From positions 12,791,001-12,855,000 of the forward strand of contig JAPVLO010000019.1 of NCBI GenBank assembly GCA_027257055.1: 64,000 bases of DNA. The letters are read 5' to 3'. The notes beneath the pieces were generated by a model. It was given only the letters and a program-made list of their open reading frames with translations. It was not told where the DNA came from and did not search any database. Position numbers and translations under genes: made by a program. How positions within the stretch are numbered: position 1 is the stretch's first letter; the number at the start of each line of letters is the position of its first letter. The DNA comes from Cephalopachus bancanus (Eukaryota; Chordata; Mammalia; Primates; Tarsiidae). Below, in pieces: positions 12,020 through 24,732 of the stretch.

Positions 12020-12847
12020 AACATGAATGGTAGTGTATATGAATGACCATATTTTCCTGGTTAGCAGCTGTCATTGAGCAAATGTAACCTGGAGGGAGTC
12101 TAGAAGCATCTGTAAAGGCCCTTTATCTTTGGCTATGCCCAGGTTGATGAGCCAGATTCCTAAATTATCTCAACATATTTAGAAAATGAAGAACTTGAAG
12201 ATGAGTTATCAGAGGAATAGTGGAAAGTCTCCATCTTTGATTTGGGCCACCTATTGAACAAGTACAGGCTGCGAATATTGGAATACTGAAAAAAATAATG
12301 GAAGAGGTAGAAATATCTTCAGTGTCACTATTCTGAGAACAGTATAGGTCATCTGATATATTAATAGTGCTAAGAGTGAAAAATTCCAGCAACAAAATCA
12401 GAAGGGATTTATTGTGGAAAAAGAAAAATGTTTGAAGCACCCTGGCTTAGGTATCTACCAGCCATAAGCGGTAGAAGAGCTGATTCTTCTATTCTAGGAA
12501 TGTATGGCATTTGCTGGTTCTACCTATTGGAAGATAACTCACATGATGATTTTGCTCAAATCACCAGTTCATTCAGCACAAGCTTTCAGGGTAAGGCTTT
12601 TAACCTCATTTTTATCTTTAGTACTTTGAACATAATGTACTCACACACTCCCAGTTTAAAGCTTGTCCAATAACTAAAAGCCTTTACACAGTAGTTACAT
12701 ATTTTTAAACCCAACACATAATTCAGTGTCACTCAGATGATATGATGTAAGGAATTTACAATCCTAATTTAAACTGAGTTTGTTGATAGCAGAACTGGGG
12801 ATTTACAATGCCTAGCAGAACCAACTCTCTGATGTTGCACATAAAAG
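12020..12847. other. Unclassified DNA
   Basis: An open frame at 12428-12673 has no recognisable domain. A GTAAGG donor-like site near 12591 is the only splice-like feature. I do not support a gene. Confidence 0.3.
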
Positions 12848-12858
12848 GGAAAAATTAA

Positions 12859-13143
12859 GCCGGACTTGGTGGCTCAGCCTGTAATCCCGTGCTTTGGGAG
12901 GCTGAGGTGAGTGGACTGCCTGAGCTCACGGGTGCGAGACTCGCCTGGGCAACTTGGCGAGACCTCATCTCTACAACAAATCAAAAATTAGCCGGGCATG
13001 GTAGCGTGCACCTGTAGTTCCAGCTACGTGGAAGGCTGAGGCAGAAGGATCGCAGGAGGTCGAGGCTGCGGTGGCCAGGAGCGGCCACTGCGCTTCAGTC
13101 TGGGCAACAGAATGAGACTCCAACTCAAAAAAAAAAAAAAAAG
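12859..13143 (+). mobile_element. Lineage-specific Alu, plus strand, right-arm deletion
   Basis: The target-site duplication is GGAAAAATTAA at 12848-12858 and 13145-13155. The right arm reads GGATCGCAGGAGGTCGAGG, lacking about 10 nt of the CCGGAGCCCAG block found in its relatives. It retains GGGCAACTTGGCGAGACC. Confidence 0.92.
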
Positions 13144-13155
13144 AGGAAAAATTAA

Positions 13156-13844
13156 ATTCTTTATTTCTATTTTTGCTGCTCCAAAATGTCTTTTTATTTT
13201 GCTACAGAATAACATCTAAAATGTGAAGACCAGAAACTAAAATTACCAATTAGGAATTTGGAACTTGGTTCTAAAAATAATAATAATAAAATCCAGTACC
13301 AATTTGTATATAATCTTGTCATTATGTAAAAGGGACTCTAGGTTGCTGCAGACTACTGCTATTAATGAAGGCACCTATGGTGTTTCTCATTTAAAACACA
13401 GGTGGGCTTTTCTCCAATTGTTATTTGGAAGCATAAAATCATAGAATAAGCACAATGGTGAAACTATTAATCAGTATTTAGGTTGTTCATGGAATTTAGT
13501 GGCTGCCCCACCTCCTTTCTCTAGCACCTCAGCACTTTGGTTTATGAACAACCAGAGAACAAAGAAATCAAGACTTGAAGTGTATATGCTCAAAGGGTAA
13601 CAATATGATACACTGAATCAAACACATAAAATGAGCTGAGGAATACTAGGAGCAGAAAATATACTCATTATATGTTCATAACTTCTTGTAGGTAATTAGT
13701 CGACATTCACTGAGCCGTCTCCACATGAAAAAATCATTGTATGAAGCATACAAAAACATAGTTATAAACTAAACCATGAAAAAACAGCACTACAAAAATT
13801 AAACCTTATTCCATCAAAAAATAAGAAGTTGGGAAGGTGAAGTC
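13156..13844. other. Unclassified DNA
   Basis: A short (AAT)n run lies near 13274-13290. Otherwise nothing is recognised. Confidence 0.35.
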
Positions 13845-13930
13845 ACTTGCTTAACATTTCATAACTAATGAGCCACATTGCTAAACAACAGGTTCCAATC
13901 TCTCAGATACCAGAGTCCTGACTTCTAACT
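13845..13930 (-). mobile_element. Probable MIR fragment, minus strand
   Basis: CACTTGCTTAACATTTCATA, TAATGAGCCACATTG and CCAGAGTCCTGACTTC follow the reverse-complement order of the MIR core. Short and diverged. Confidence 0.45.
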
Positions 13931-15662
13931 TTGACCTTGTACTTTCTTCTGTTGATCTCACTGATCATGTGTTGGTATGCTGTGTGTACAAAGTAATAGG
14001 GAAGCCGCATGTAGAACATATATATACTATCACTCCCAAAGGAAGATTTTCTAGTTTAAATTAGGAACAGGTACCAAGTAAATAATACTTGTTTTTTTTC
14101 AAAACCACATTTCATAATATGTGAAGTTGAAAAATATATTAATAAAAACACAAAGTATTATAGCAAGAAAATATCAATACCAAAAATGTTAGCCCCAAAC
14201 TCACAAAGACATGGTTATCAAACAGCATGATGGTGAACAACTCCTGGGTCAACATGGAAATCAAAGCAGAAATTAAAAGATTTCTGGAAACAAATGAAAA
14301 TAAAGACACATCTTACCAAAGCCTCTGGGATATCATGAAAGTAGTACTGAGAGGGGAATTCATTTCTTTACGAACATCAAAAAAATGGAAAGACCACAAG
14401 TTAATAGCCTAACAAATCACCCAAGGGAGCTGGAAAGACAAGACTATCAGAACTCTAATTTCAGCAGAAGAATCCAGATCACCAAAGTAAAAGCCCACAT
14501 ATAGGACATAGAAGTAAAAAGTATCATTGAAAAGGTCAACAAAACAAAAATCTGGTTCTTTGAAAGGATTAACAAGATTGGTGGACTTCTAGCCAGATTG
14601 ACAAAGAAAAAGAGAGGAAAAGCCCAAATAAACACAATCAAAAATGCAAATCACAATGGACTCCGAAGAAATACAAAAATTATCAGAGATTACTACGCAC
14701 ACCTGTATGAAAACAAACTTGAAAACTAATGAAATGGAGAACTTTCTGACATCATACAAACTCCCAAGGTTGAAACAAGGAGAAATTGAGACATTAAATA
14801 GATCAGTAACAACCCACGAAGTTGACTTTGTCATAAGAAAATGACCCACAAAAAAGTCCTGGACCAGATGGCTTTCCAGCGGAGTTCTATAAAGCACACA
14901 AGGAGGAGCTGATACCAAACCTACTGAAAGTGCTGCAAACAATCAAGAAAGACGAAAATCTCCCCAAGTTATTTTATGAAGCTAACATCAATTTGATACC
15001 CAAACCAAGTAAATCTCCAACAAGGAAAGAGAGCTACAGCCAATATCCCTGATAACATAGATGCAACAATACTCAGTAAGATTCCAGAAAATCAGATCCA
15101 ACAACACATCTCAAAAATATCCATTATGGCCAAGTAGGCTTCATTCCTAGAATGCAAGGCTGGTTCAGCATCCACAAGACAATAAATATAATTAAATACA
15201 TCAACAGATATAAAAATAGGAATGACATGATTCTATCATAAGACACAGAAAAAGCTTTTGATAAAATCCAGCATCCTTTCTTGATAAAAACCCTTGAAAA
15301 CCTAGGCATAGAAGGAACATATCTCAAAATGGTAGGCGCCATCTACGATAAACGCATAGCCAACATACTGCTAAATGGACAAAAATTTGAAGCATTTCTT
15401 CCTGAAAACTGGAAAAAGACAAGGCTGCTCACTTTCACCCTTATTGTTCAACGTAGAGCAGGAAGTCCTAGCTAAAGCAATCAGACAAGAGAAGGAAATC
15501 AGAGGTATCCAAATAGGAAAAGAAGAAATCAAGCTATCCCTCTTTGCTGACTTCTATACCTCGAAAATCTAAGAGAATTTGTCAAAAACCTTCTTGTACT
15601 GATAAAGGACTTTGGCAAAGTCTCAGGGTAAAAAATCAATGTGCAAAGGATAGTTACATTCT

Positions 15663-15950
15663 TTTTTTTTTTTAATTGGAGCCTCACTCTGTCACCCAGA
15701 CTGGAGTGCAGTGACACACTCAGTCACTCTAGAGTTGACCTCCTGGGCTCCAGTGATCTTTCCACCTCAGCCTTCCAAGTAGCCTGAACTACAGGCATGC
15801 ACTGTCATGCCCAGCTAATTTTTTATTTATTGTAGAGATGAGGTCTTACCAAGATGCCCAGGCAGGTCTCGAACCTGCAGGCTCAGGCAATCCACTCGCC
15901 TTGGCCTCCCAAAGTGCTGAGATTACAGGCTGAGTCACCGAGCCTGACCA
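15663..15950 (-). mobile_element. Alu nested in L1, minus strand
   Basis: Flanked by ATAGTTACATTCT at 15650 and ATAGTTGCATTCT at 15951, a one-mismatch duplication of L1 ORF2 sequence. It has the TCTTACCAAGATGCCCAGG form, without the 5-nt deletion. Confidence 0.93.
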
Positions 15951-16148
15951 ATAGTTGCATTCTTATACACCAACAACAAACTGACCTGACGGAGAACCAA
16001 ATAAAAAGCATAATCTCCTTCACAATAGGCACCCCCTCCCAAAAAAAAGAAAGAAAAAGGAAAAAAAAATTGCTCAGGGTCTTAACCAAAAAAACGAAAG
16101 ATCTTTACAACAAAAACTACAAAACACTGTTCAAAAAGATCAAAGATG

Positions 16149-16456
16149 GGCCGGGCGCGGTGGCTCAGGCATGTAATCCCAGCACATTGGGAGGCCGAAG
16201 TGAGAGGATTACCTGAGTTCAGGGGTCCGAGACCAGCCTGGGCACCTGGTGAGACCTTGTATCTATAACAAATCAAAAAATAAGCCAGGTGTGGTAGCGT
16301 GTGCCATTAGTTCCAGTTACTCAGAGGGCTGAAGTGGAAGGGCCTCCTGAGTTCAGCAGGTTGAGGTTGCAGTGGCTGTGAGTGTGCCACTGCAGTCCAG
16401 CCTGGGCAACAGGGTGAGACTCCAACTCAAAAAAAAAAAAAAAAAAAAAAGAAAAG
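16149..16456 (+). mobile_element. Alu nested in L1, plus strand
   Basis: Inserted in ORF2 between GATCAAAGATG (16138) and AATCAAAGATG (about 16459). The head GGGCCGGGCGCGGTGGCTCA is close to ancestral Alu, while the AACAAATCAAAAAATAAGCC linker and CTCCAACTC tail match the younger family. It faces the Alu at 15663-15950. Confidence 0.93.
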
Positions 16457-18296
16457 AAATCAAAGATGACACAAACAAATGGAAAAATATTCCACGCTCA
16501 TGGATTGGAAGAATCAACATTGTTAACATATTCATCCCACCCAAGGCAATCTACAGATTTAACACAATACTTATTAAATTACCAGCATCATTCTTCTCAG
16601 ACCTGGAAACAATAATACAGAAATTCATATGGAATCATAAATGACCACAAATAGCCAAAACAAAGAAACAAAGTGGAAGGTATCACATTTCTAGACTTTA
16701 AATTTATTATAAAGCTGCAATAATCAAAATGGCCCGGTATTGATACAAGAACAGGCATATAGACCAATGGAACAGCAGAGAGATTCTGGAAGCAAAACCT
16801 CAACCAACTCATATTTAACAAAACCTCCACTAACAACCACTGGGGAGCGGAGACCTTATTCAATAAATTGAGCTGGGAATACTGACTGGCCACATGCAGA
16901 CGATTAAAACAAGACCCCTACCTATCAGCATATACAAAAATCAACTTTAAATGGATCAAAGACCTAAACTTAAAACTCAAACTATAAGAACCTTAGAAAA
17001 CGCAGGAGACATCCTTATGGAAATTGGAATTGGCAACCAATTCCTGATCAAAATCCCAAGTGCCCATGCCATAAGTGATAAGATAGCCCAGTGGGACCTC
17101 ATCACACTGACAAGCTTCTACAAAGCCAAAGAAACCATCAAGAGAGTGGGGAAACAGCCCACAGACTGGGAAAAAATATTTGCCAACTGTATATCTGACA
17201 AAGGTCTAACATCCAGGATCTACAAGGAACTCAAACATGCCAAAAAGAAAAAAACAAACATCCCTACTACAAAGTGAGTAAAAGATCTGAATAAAAACTT
17301 CTCAAAAGAAGACATACAAGCAACCAACAGATATATGAAAAAATCCTCAGTCTCACTAATCATCAAAGAAATGCAAATATAACTACACTGAGATACCATG
17401 TAACTCTAGTCAGGATGGCCATCATCAATAACTCAAAAAACAACACATGCTGGAGAGGATGGAGGGAAAAGGGAACACTTTTACACTGTTGGAGGTAGTG
17501 TAAACCAGTACAACCTCTGTTGGAAAACAGTGTGGCGATTCCTAAGAGATCTAAAAATTGACCTCTCATATGATCCCCATTCCCCCTTCTATGACTATAT
17601 CTGGAGGAACTAAAATCATTCTATAAAAAAAGATACCTGTGCACACATATTTATCGCAGTACTATTCACAATAACAAAAACACGGAACCAACTGTGCTGC
17701 CCATTGAAAGTAGATTGGATTAAAAAAATGTGATACATATACACGATGATCTATTATGCAGTCCTAAAGGACAAAATTATGAACTTTGCAGCAACTTGGA
17801 TGAATTTAGAGTCCGTAATACTCAGTGATCTAAAACAGAAACAAAGAATCGAGTACATGTTCTCACTCATAAGCTCATAGGTGGACTCTGAACAATTACC
17901 ATAATACTACCAGAAAGGATTGGCAATAGTGGGAAACTGCTGGGGGGAGGGGCACACTTCATCAATAAGGGTACCTGATTTCAAACCAGGTGAAGTTGAG
18001 ACCAAAATGAGGCCCAAACTTTACCTGTACAATGACCATTTGTATTTGTACTCTATATCTTTTATATATATATAAAATCTCCAACTTGTTGAAGATAATT
18101 AGGCTGCAAAGAGAAGATCCTAAAAGCAATGAACTCAGACTTGTAATGTAGGACAGCAATGTTTTTTCTTGAAAATATATTGTAGTTCTGGCATTTTTAT
18201 TTTGACATGTTCCCCAATTTTTTTTTTTTTTTTTGCCATAATCTTTAACAGTAAAGAATTTGCTCCTATATTTGAATTTCTCATTGCTTGGGTCAG

Positions 18297-18500
18297 AAGT
18301 TCTTAAAGTTTGGTCAAGGGATCTAAAAAATGTATCAGCTACAGTGTCTTATGTAAATATCTTAGACCTGTGAATACTCAGCCTCCATCCCTGATCTACT
18401 GAATCAGAAATTCTCAGATGGGACCCGACAATCTTTTTTTTACTAAGCATTCCAAGATATTTTAATAGATGTTAAATAGACTTTGGGAACCATTATCCTA
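18297..18500 (-). mobile_element. MER5A-like element, minus strand (diverged)
   Basis: AGAAGTTCTTAAAGTTTGGT, CTACTGAATCAGAAATTCTC and TTTGGGAACCATTAT follow reverse MER5A order. Diverged and partly deleted. Confidence 0.55.
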
Positions 18501-18739
18501 TATGAACAGCAAAGGCAAAAATACAAGGAACCTAAAAAACCCAGAAATTTTAAACTATACTCATCTTCAACAGCACAAATCAAAGGTTTTAGATGATGTT
18601 GTTATCTGTATATGTATTGTCAGAGAATGAACAAAATAAATTGTATTACTTCATTCATAATTAAAAGCATAGGGGCAGTAGTATATAATTGTATAAATAA
18701 TATTCATTAATACTTCGAGATGTACTGAAAACTCAATAG

Positions 18740-19800
18740 CCTAGGACTAAATTGTTTGAGTGCTTACTGTACATTGAATGTTAATGGTAAAGGTTATGTC
18801 TTTAATAAATACTACTTAGCATAAAGGAAATGTGAGAAATATTGGCTACCCATGAGATGCTTAGAAACTAGTTGATGATAAAAATGCATATATGAGCCGG
18901 GCTCGGTGGCTCAGCCTGAAGGCTGAGGTGAGTGAATGGCTTGAGCCCGCGGGTTCGAGACCCGCCTGGGCAGCGAGACCTCACCTCTACAATAAATCAA
19001 AAAAATCAGCCGGGCGTGGTAGCACATGCCTGTAATTCCGGCTACTTGGGAAGGCTGAGGTGGAAGGATCGCCGGAGCCCAGCAGGTCGAGGCTGCGGTG
19101 GCCGGAAGCGGCCACTGCACTCCAGTCTGGGCGACAGAGTGAGACCCCAACTCAAAAAAAAAAAAAAAACAAATGCATATATGAAGCATCATATGATTAT
19201 TTATAACTATATTAAATTCTGCCATAAAATATTACTGGCATATATTATTTGATAATAGTGTGGTATATAAAAATGTATTAATTGTATGATAAATTGTCAA
19301 AATAACTTAATACAAAAAGACTGTCTACCATGACAGACATTATGTTGGCTGAACTACCAGGGAAAGTATCACATAGTGTGGAAGTGTCACTGGGTCCTTT
19401 ATACTAAGTGGTATTTAGTAAGGACATAAATGATAAATGAAGAGAAAGTGAAGGGGAATTATTATAGAGTGAATGGTAGAACTTGGACAGAAGCTTGGAG
19501 GGTTTGAGGGGTGGGCTGGGAAAGAAAACAATATATTTGATGGATTTTATGGGAAAATTATGAAAAGCAATATTGAATTGTTAGACTAGAGCCAGATTTT
19601 AGAAGTCCTTAAAACAGTAGAGGAATTATTATATTAAAATTAAATGCAAGCTAAAAGACGTATTGTGAATTACTGAATGGGGCAGTATATGATGAATATT
19701 CTGTTTCTGAAGCTCAAACCAACAGCAAGGTATAGGAGAGATGCAAGCTAAGAAAAAGAAAGGGGAAAATGAAGAACAAAAAAGGGACTACTGCTAGGGT
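18740..19800 (-). mobile_element. L2 LINE fragment, minus strand, split by an Alu
   Basis: It starts with the L2 3'-end block (GAGTGCTTACTGTACATTGA) and continues after the Alu into blocks such as GGTTTGAGGGGTGGGCTGGG and AAGCTCAAACCAACAGCAAG. The last resembles the copy near 11155 (AGCTCAAGTCAACAGCAATA), which supports a common family. Diverged; assigned by order of blocks. Confidence 0.5.
18896..19170 (+). mobile_element. Lineage-specific Alu, plus strand (5-nt-deletion subtype)
   Basis: The target-site duplication is AAATGCATATATGA at 18882 and 19171. It carries GGGCAGCGAGACC and the AAAAAAATCAGCCGGG linker. In the left arm GCTCAGCCTG runs straight into AAGGCTGAGG, so about 18 nt around TAATCCCGC...TTGGG are lost. 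A 17-A tail is present. Confidence 0.94.
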
Positions 19801-19845
19801 CCTTAGCTGGAGTCAGGTCTAGTTATCCTGAGTGAATGCTTTATG

Positions 19846-22800
19846 TTATGTTATTTTATGTTGTTTTCTTTTATTGTAAAGATGTGGGGTACAATTCAGG
19901 GTTAGGTTTACAATGTTCATTATGCAGGTACCCTTGTTGATGAGGTATGCCCTTCCCTCCTGTGGCAGTTTTCCTCAACTGTCGATCCCACCTCCACCTT
20001 CCCTAGCAGTTTCCCACTACTGTGAAGTCAATACGTTTGTCCTTTATGGCTGCATAATATTCCACTGTGTATATGTATCATATTTTTTTTTAATCCAGTC
20101 CAACTTCAATGGGCGGCATGGTTGGTTCCATGTTTTTGATATTGTGAATAGAGTTGCAGCAAACATTCGTGTGCAAGTATCATTTTTGTAGAATGATTTG
20201 CATTCCTCTGAGTATATTCCCAGGAGAGGGATTGCTGGGTCATATGAAGGTCAATTTCTAGTTCTTTCAGAAATCGCCACACTGTCTTCCAAAGAGGTTG
20301 TACCAGTTTGCATTCCCACCAGCAGTGTAGAAGCCTTCCTTTTTCTCCACATACTCGCCAGCATCCTTTGTTGTTTGTTTTGTTAATGATGGCCATTCTT
20401 ACTGGGGTTAGGTGGTATCTCAATGTGGTTTCGATTTGCATTTCTCTGATGATGAGTGAGGCTGAGTACGTTTTCATGTGTCTGTTGGTTGCCCGTGTAT
20501 CTTCTTTTAGAAGTGTCTATTCATGTCTTTTGCCCACTTTTGAATGGGGCTGTTTGTTTTTATCTTTTCAGTGCATTTGAGTTCCTGTAGATCCTAGATG
20601 TTAGGCCTTTGTCAGATATACAGTTGGCAAATATTTTTTTCCATTCTGTGGGTTGTCTCCCTGTTCTCTTGATGGTTTCTTTTGCTTTGCAGAAGCTAGT
20701 CAGTTTGATGAGGTCCTATTTGTCTATCTTATTTCTTATGGAATGAGCATTTAGGGTTTCAATCAGGAATTGGTTGCAAGTTCCAATTTTCATAAGGGTG
20801 TCTCCTGCATTTTCTAAAATTCTTATAGTTTGGGGTTTTATGTTTAGGTCTTTGATCCATTTAGAGTTAATGTTTGTGTATGGTGATAGGTAGGGGTCCT
20901 GTTTCAATCTTCTGCATGTGATCAGCCAGTTTTCCCAGCACCACTTACTGAATAGGCTCTCCTCTTCCCAGTGGTTGTTGTTGGAGGCTTTGTCAAAGAT
21001 GAGTTGGTTGAATTGAGGCTTTGCTTCTGGAATCTCTATCTTGTTCCATTGGTCTATATGCCTGTTCTTGTACCAATACCAGGCTGTTTTGATTACTGTA
21101 GTCTTATAGTAAAGTTTGAAGTCTGGAAGTGTGATACCTCCTGCTTTGTTTCTTATGCTAAGGATTGTTTTGGTTATTCGTGGTTGTTTATGTTTCCATA
21201 TGAATTTCTATATTGCTATTTCCAGGTCTGAGAAGAATGATGTTGGTAATTTAATGGGTATTGCATTGAATCTGTAGATTGCCTTGGTAGGATGGACACC
21301 TTAACAAGGCTGATTCTTTGTATCCATGAGCATGGAATATTTTTCCATTTGTTTGTGTCTTCTTGAATTTCTTCGAGCAATATTTTAGAGTTCTCATTGT
21401 AAAGTTCTTTCACTTCTCTGGTTAGGAGGATGCTAAGGTATTTCATTTTTGTGTGTAGCTATTGTGAAGGGGATTGTGCTTTTTATTTGGTTGTCCACTT
21501 GCTTGTTGGTGGTGTATAAGAATTCAACTGTCTTTTGCACATTTATTTCAAACCCTGAGACTTTGCCAAAGTTCTTTGTCAGTGCAAGCAGGTTTTTGAC
21601 AGATTCTCTTGGATTTTCAAGGTATAGGATCATATTTTCAGCAAAGAGTGATAACTTGCTTTCCTCTTTTCCTATGTATATACCCCTGATTTCCTTCTTT
21701 CATCTAATTGCTCTAGTTATGACTTCCAACACAATGTTGAACAAGAGAGGTGAGAGTGGGTAACCTTATCTTGTCTCAGTTTTCAAGGGAAATGTTTCAA
21801 ATCTCTGTCCATTTTGCAATATGTTAACTGTGAGCTTATTGTAGATGGCACTTACTATTTTGAGGTATGTTTCTTCTATACCTAGGTGTTTGAGGGTTTT
21901 TACCAAGAAGGATGCTGGATTTTATCAAAAGCTTTTTCTGCATTTAATGAGATAATCATGTGGTTCTTGTTTATACATCTGTTGATATATTTCATTACAT
22001 TTATGGTCTTGCGAATGGTGAACCAGCCCTGCATCCTGAGGATGAAGCTTACTTAGTTATGGTGGATGATTTTTGAATCTGATTTGCTAGAATCTTGTTG
22101 AAGTTTTTTGGATCTATGTTCATAAGGGATATTGGTCTGTAGTTCTCTTTTTTGTTGGTTCTTCACCTGGTTTGGGTTTCAGTGTGATATTAGTTTCGTA
22201 AAATGATTTGGGGAGAATTCCATCTTTCTCAATTGCCTGGAATACTTTCAGTTTGATTGGTATCAGCTCCTCCTTGTATGTTTTGTAGAATTCTGTTAGA
22301 AAGCCATCCAGTCCAGAGCTTTATTTTGTAGGTAGTTTTTGTATGACAGAGTCAATTTCCTGGGTTGTTATTGGTCTGTTTAGTGTCTCAATGTCTTCTT
22401 GTTTCAACCTCGGGAGGTTGTGTGATGTCAGAAAGTCCTCCATTTCATTTAGGTTATCAAGTTTGTTTCCATATAGGTGTATATAGGAATCTCTGATAAT
22501 CTTTTGTATTTCTTTGGGGTCAGTGATGATTTGATCTTTTATATTTCCTATTGTGTTTATTTGGGCTTTTTTACTCTTTTTCTTGGTTATTCTGGCTAGG
22601 GTTCCATCAATCTTGTCAACTCTTTCAAAGAACCAGCTTTTTGTTTTGTTGATGTTTTCTATGATATTTTTGTCTTCTATGTCTCATATATTGGGCTCTT
22701 ATTTTGGTGATTTGGATTCTTTTGCTGAAGTTAGGGTTTTGGTGGTCTTCTCTTTCCAGCTCCCTTAGGTGATTTGTTAGGCTCACAACTTGCAATCTTT

Positions 22801-23050
22801 CCATTTTCTTGATGTGTGCTTGTAGAGATATAAATTCCCCTCTTAGAGCTGATTTCAGGCATCCTAGAGGTTTTGATAAGATGTTTCTTCATTTTCATTT
22901 GTTTCCAGGAATCTTTTAATTTCTGCTTTGATTCCAATGTTGACCTGGTAGTTGTTCAGCATCATGCTGTTTAGTGTCCATGTCTTTGTAGGCTTTTGGG
23001 AAATTCTGTTGGTGTTGCTATTTATGAGTGCTTTCAAATAGAACACTTTT
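19846..23050 (-). mobile_element. 5'-truncated L1, minus strand
   Basis: On the plus strand the 3' UTR and ORF2 C terminus come first, followed by reverse transcriptase and the end of the endonuclease region near 23050. The end of ORF2 and part of the 3' UTR are deleted: near 20040 the sequence passes from GAAGTCAATACGTTTGTCC to TTTATGGCTGCATAATATTC. Its 3'-terminal block (GGTACAATTCAGGGTTAGG...TTGATGAGGTA) is shared with the tiny L1 tail at 49563-49655. Confidence 0.88.
20055..23050 (-). pseudogene. L1 ORF2 pseudogene, minus strand
   Basis: The minus-strand translation gives typical ORF2p segments in several frames. They include [18 protein letters not shown] at the 5' side, [39 protein letters not shown] and a Cys-rich [16 protein letters not shown] near 20300. 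The RT active site lies at 21634-21645 and reads F-A-E-N where the family has F-A-D-D, so both catalytic aspartates are changed. Frames are broken repeatedly. Dead copy. Confidence 0.88.
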
Positions 23051-23467
23051 GTAGAAACTGGATACATTTTCAAGTAAAACAAAATTTTACACTAAGGGTT
23101 ACTAGACTGGAGATCAGCAAGCAAAACTGAGAGTCTGATAATAATGATCTGAGACTGAGTAAGCAATCTAGCCCAATCCAAGGGAATATAACAGTAAGAA
23201 TGAGATTATGAACAACTGAGAGTAAAGCAGGATATGGAATGCAGCATCCGTTCTTGTAGAGTAATTGATTAACATGGGTATAAAAATGTAGGCAATCAGT
23301 TGATAGCAAACAGAATATGAAAGGGCAAGTTTGAATAAAAATGAAGACCACAATATTTATGCACAAGAAATTCACTAGTGATGGACTGGCCAGAGTGCTT
23401 AATCTAGAGATATATCCACGAACATCATTTTTCAGCCTAGAAAAATGTCTCATCTTTTAAAGAGTAG
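23051..23467. other. Unclassified DNA
   Basis: Sequence between the L1 and a Tigger-like element. No repeat or exon recognised. Confidence 0.35.
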
Positions 23468-23795
23468 TACAGGTTGAGAATCCTTAATCTAAAAATCCAA
23501 AATTGGAAATGCTCCATCATCCAAAACTTTGAGCACCGACATGATGCCACAAGTTACCTTGGACATATTATTTTTTCACTGTATTAAAATTAGGTCCTAC
23601 TTTTTTAAACTTTTAAGTACATATGTGTGAATAAGTGTAAGAAGGTGTTTGCTCATCAGTAACATAGAAATTCAGAGTAAGAAACGATGGTGATGACAAA
23701 CAACCACAGATTGTCCACATGGGTGGCTGAGATAGAGACACCCTTGATTTCTGATGGTTTAATCTTCTTGACCTTGACTTTAGATAAGAGCATAT
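23468..23795. mobile_element. Tigger-family DNA transposon fragment
   Basis: It begins with TACAGGTTGAGAATCCTTAA, a terminus typical of a pogo/Tigger group. It also holds the internal block CCACAGATTGTCCACATGGG and GTGGCTGAGATAGAGACACC known from the same group. The right terminus is not identifiable. No transposase is seen. Confidence 0.65.
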
Positions 23796-24559
23796 ATGAT
23801 GTATTTGGTTCTTTTCTGTTTCTTTGCTTCATATCTTTTAGTATAACTTAAAAGACTTTCTGTTTTACTGGCATTTCAGCAGTTTCTCTGTCATCATTAC
23901 TTAATTTTCAAATTGTTTCATTATAAAAGTGAAGTACTTTGAATTATTAATATCTAACAATTGTCACTGTCCTACTAAAAGTTTAAGAGATGGCAGCTGC
24001 AGGTTGAGACTTGACTTTAGAAGAAAATGGAAATATACACTTAAACTTAGAAACAGTTGCAGGGAGAGTTGAACAATTAAGAGAAAACTGGGCAGTTTCT
24101 CAGTTTCTTTTCAGGTAAGTAAAATCTTCAAGCTGTGGCTTTACCAGTGTATCTGGTGTAAGTTTATTAAACATCAGACTCCCATATATGAGCATAAATA
24201 AAAAAAATTCAAGCACACATTTACTGTAGTATATTAGCAACTCTATTTTTTTCCCACAGACAGGAGTTAGCGAGATTACTCACTAGGAGAACCATGTTGC
24301 CATTGACAGAAAAAGCAAGTTTAAAAATAAAAATCATGAATTGTCTGGGCTAGCTGGTGCCTACCCAGGTGTAGATGTCCAATAAGAAGTAAAAAGTATG
24401 GAATGAGAACTTACAATAACTTGCGTTAGAGATAGTTACATGAGAACCATTGAGAAAAAGGCAATTTTTAGACATTTTAGCTTGAATGTGATTGGTCATC
24501 AGCATTTTGTAATTGTATATTATCGATCTCACTTTCTGGAACTTGATGTTAAAATAGAT
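23796..24559. other. Unclassified DNA with one exon-like segment
   Basis: A frame near 24018-24113 ends at a perfect donor consensus (CAGGTAAGT, 24112-24120) after a pyrimidine-rich stretch. I do not recognise the peptide, so I make no gene call. Confidence 0.3.
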
Positions 24560-24732
24560 ATGTCATACATTATTTTTAGCTTTTAATTTAAGTATTATAC
24601 TCAGTTTACATAAACAAAAGTTGAAGTTCAGAAAATCTAAGCCACTTTTCCAGGTTGTAAGAACAAGGATTCCATCTCAGTGTTGTCTGACTCTAAATCC
24701 CAAGGTCCTTCTGTCCTACTACACTGCCACAT
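24560..24732 (-). mobile_element. MIR fragment, minus strand
   Basis: AAGCCACTTTTCCAGGTTGT, AGGATTCCATCTCAGTGTTG, TCTGACTCTAAATCCCAAGG and CTACTACACTGCC match reverse MIR order. Diverged. Confidence 0.6.

Larger units (their letters stand above)
14200..17275 (+). pseudogene. L1 ORF2 pseudogene (endonuclease end, RT, C-terminal domain)
   Basis: In shifting frames this region encodes typical ORF2p segments. They include [16 protein letters not shown] after the endonuclease, then [16 protein letters not shown] and LSPLLFNV segments, and [13 protein letters not shown] at the RT active site. Later come WIGRINIVN and SAHAISDKIAQWDLI (the latter from 17062). The active site at 15543-15554 reads F-A-D-F: a short deletion removed the second aspartate of FADD and shifts the frame. 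Two Alus also interrupt it. It cannot make active protein. Confidence 0.88.
14185..18062 (+). mobile_element. 5'-truncated L1, plus strand, with two nested Alus
   Basis: The element starts in the C-terminal part of the ORF2 endonuclease region and runs through reverse transcriptase, C-terminal domain and 3' UTR. It ends near 18062, before a short TA run. Two Alus (15663-15950 minus, 16149-16456 plus) split it, each with its own target-site duplication. No 5' UTR, ORF1 or endonuclease catalytic core is present, so it is a dead copy made by truncated insertion. Confidence 0.9.

Noticed and set aside
12428..12673. 81-residue frame with a GTAAGG donor-like site
   Set aside because: No recognisable family, no convincing acceptor, and no start context. 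The length is within chance for this window.
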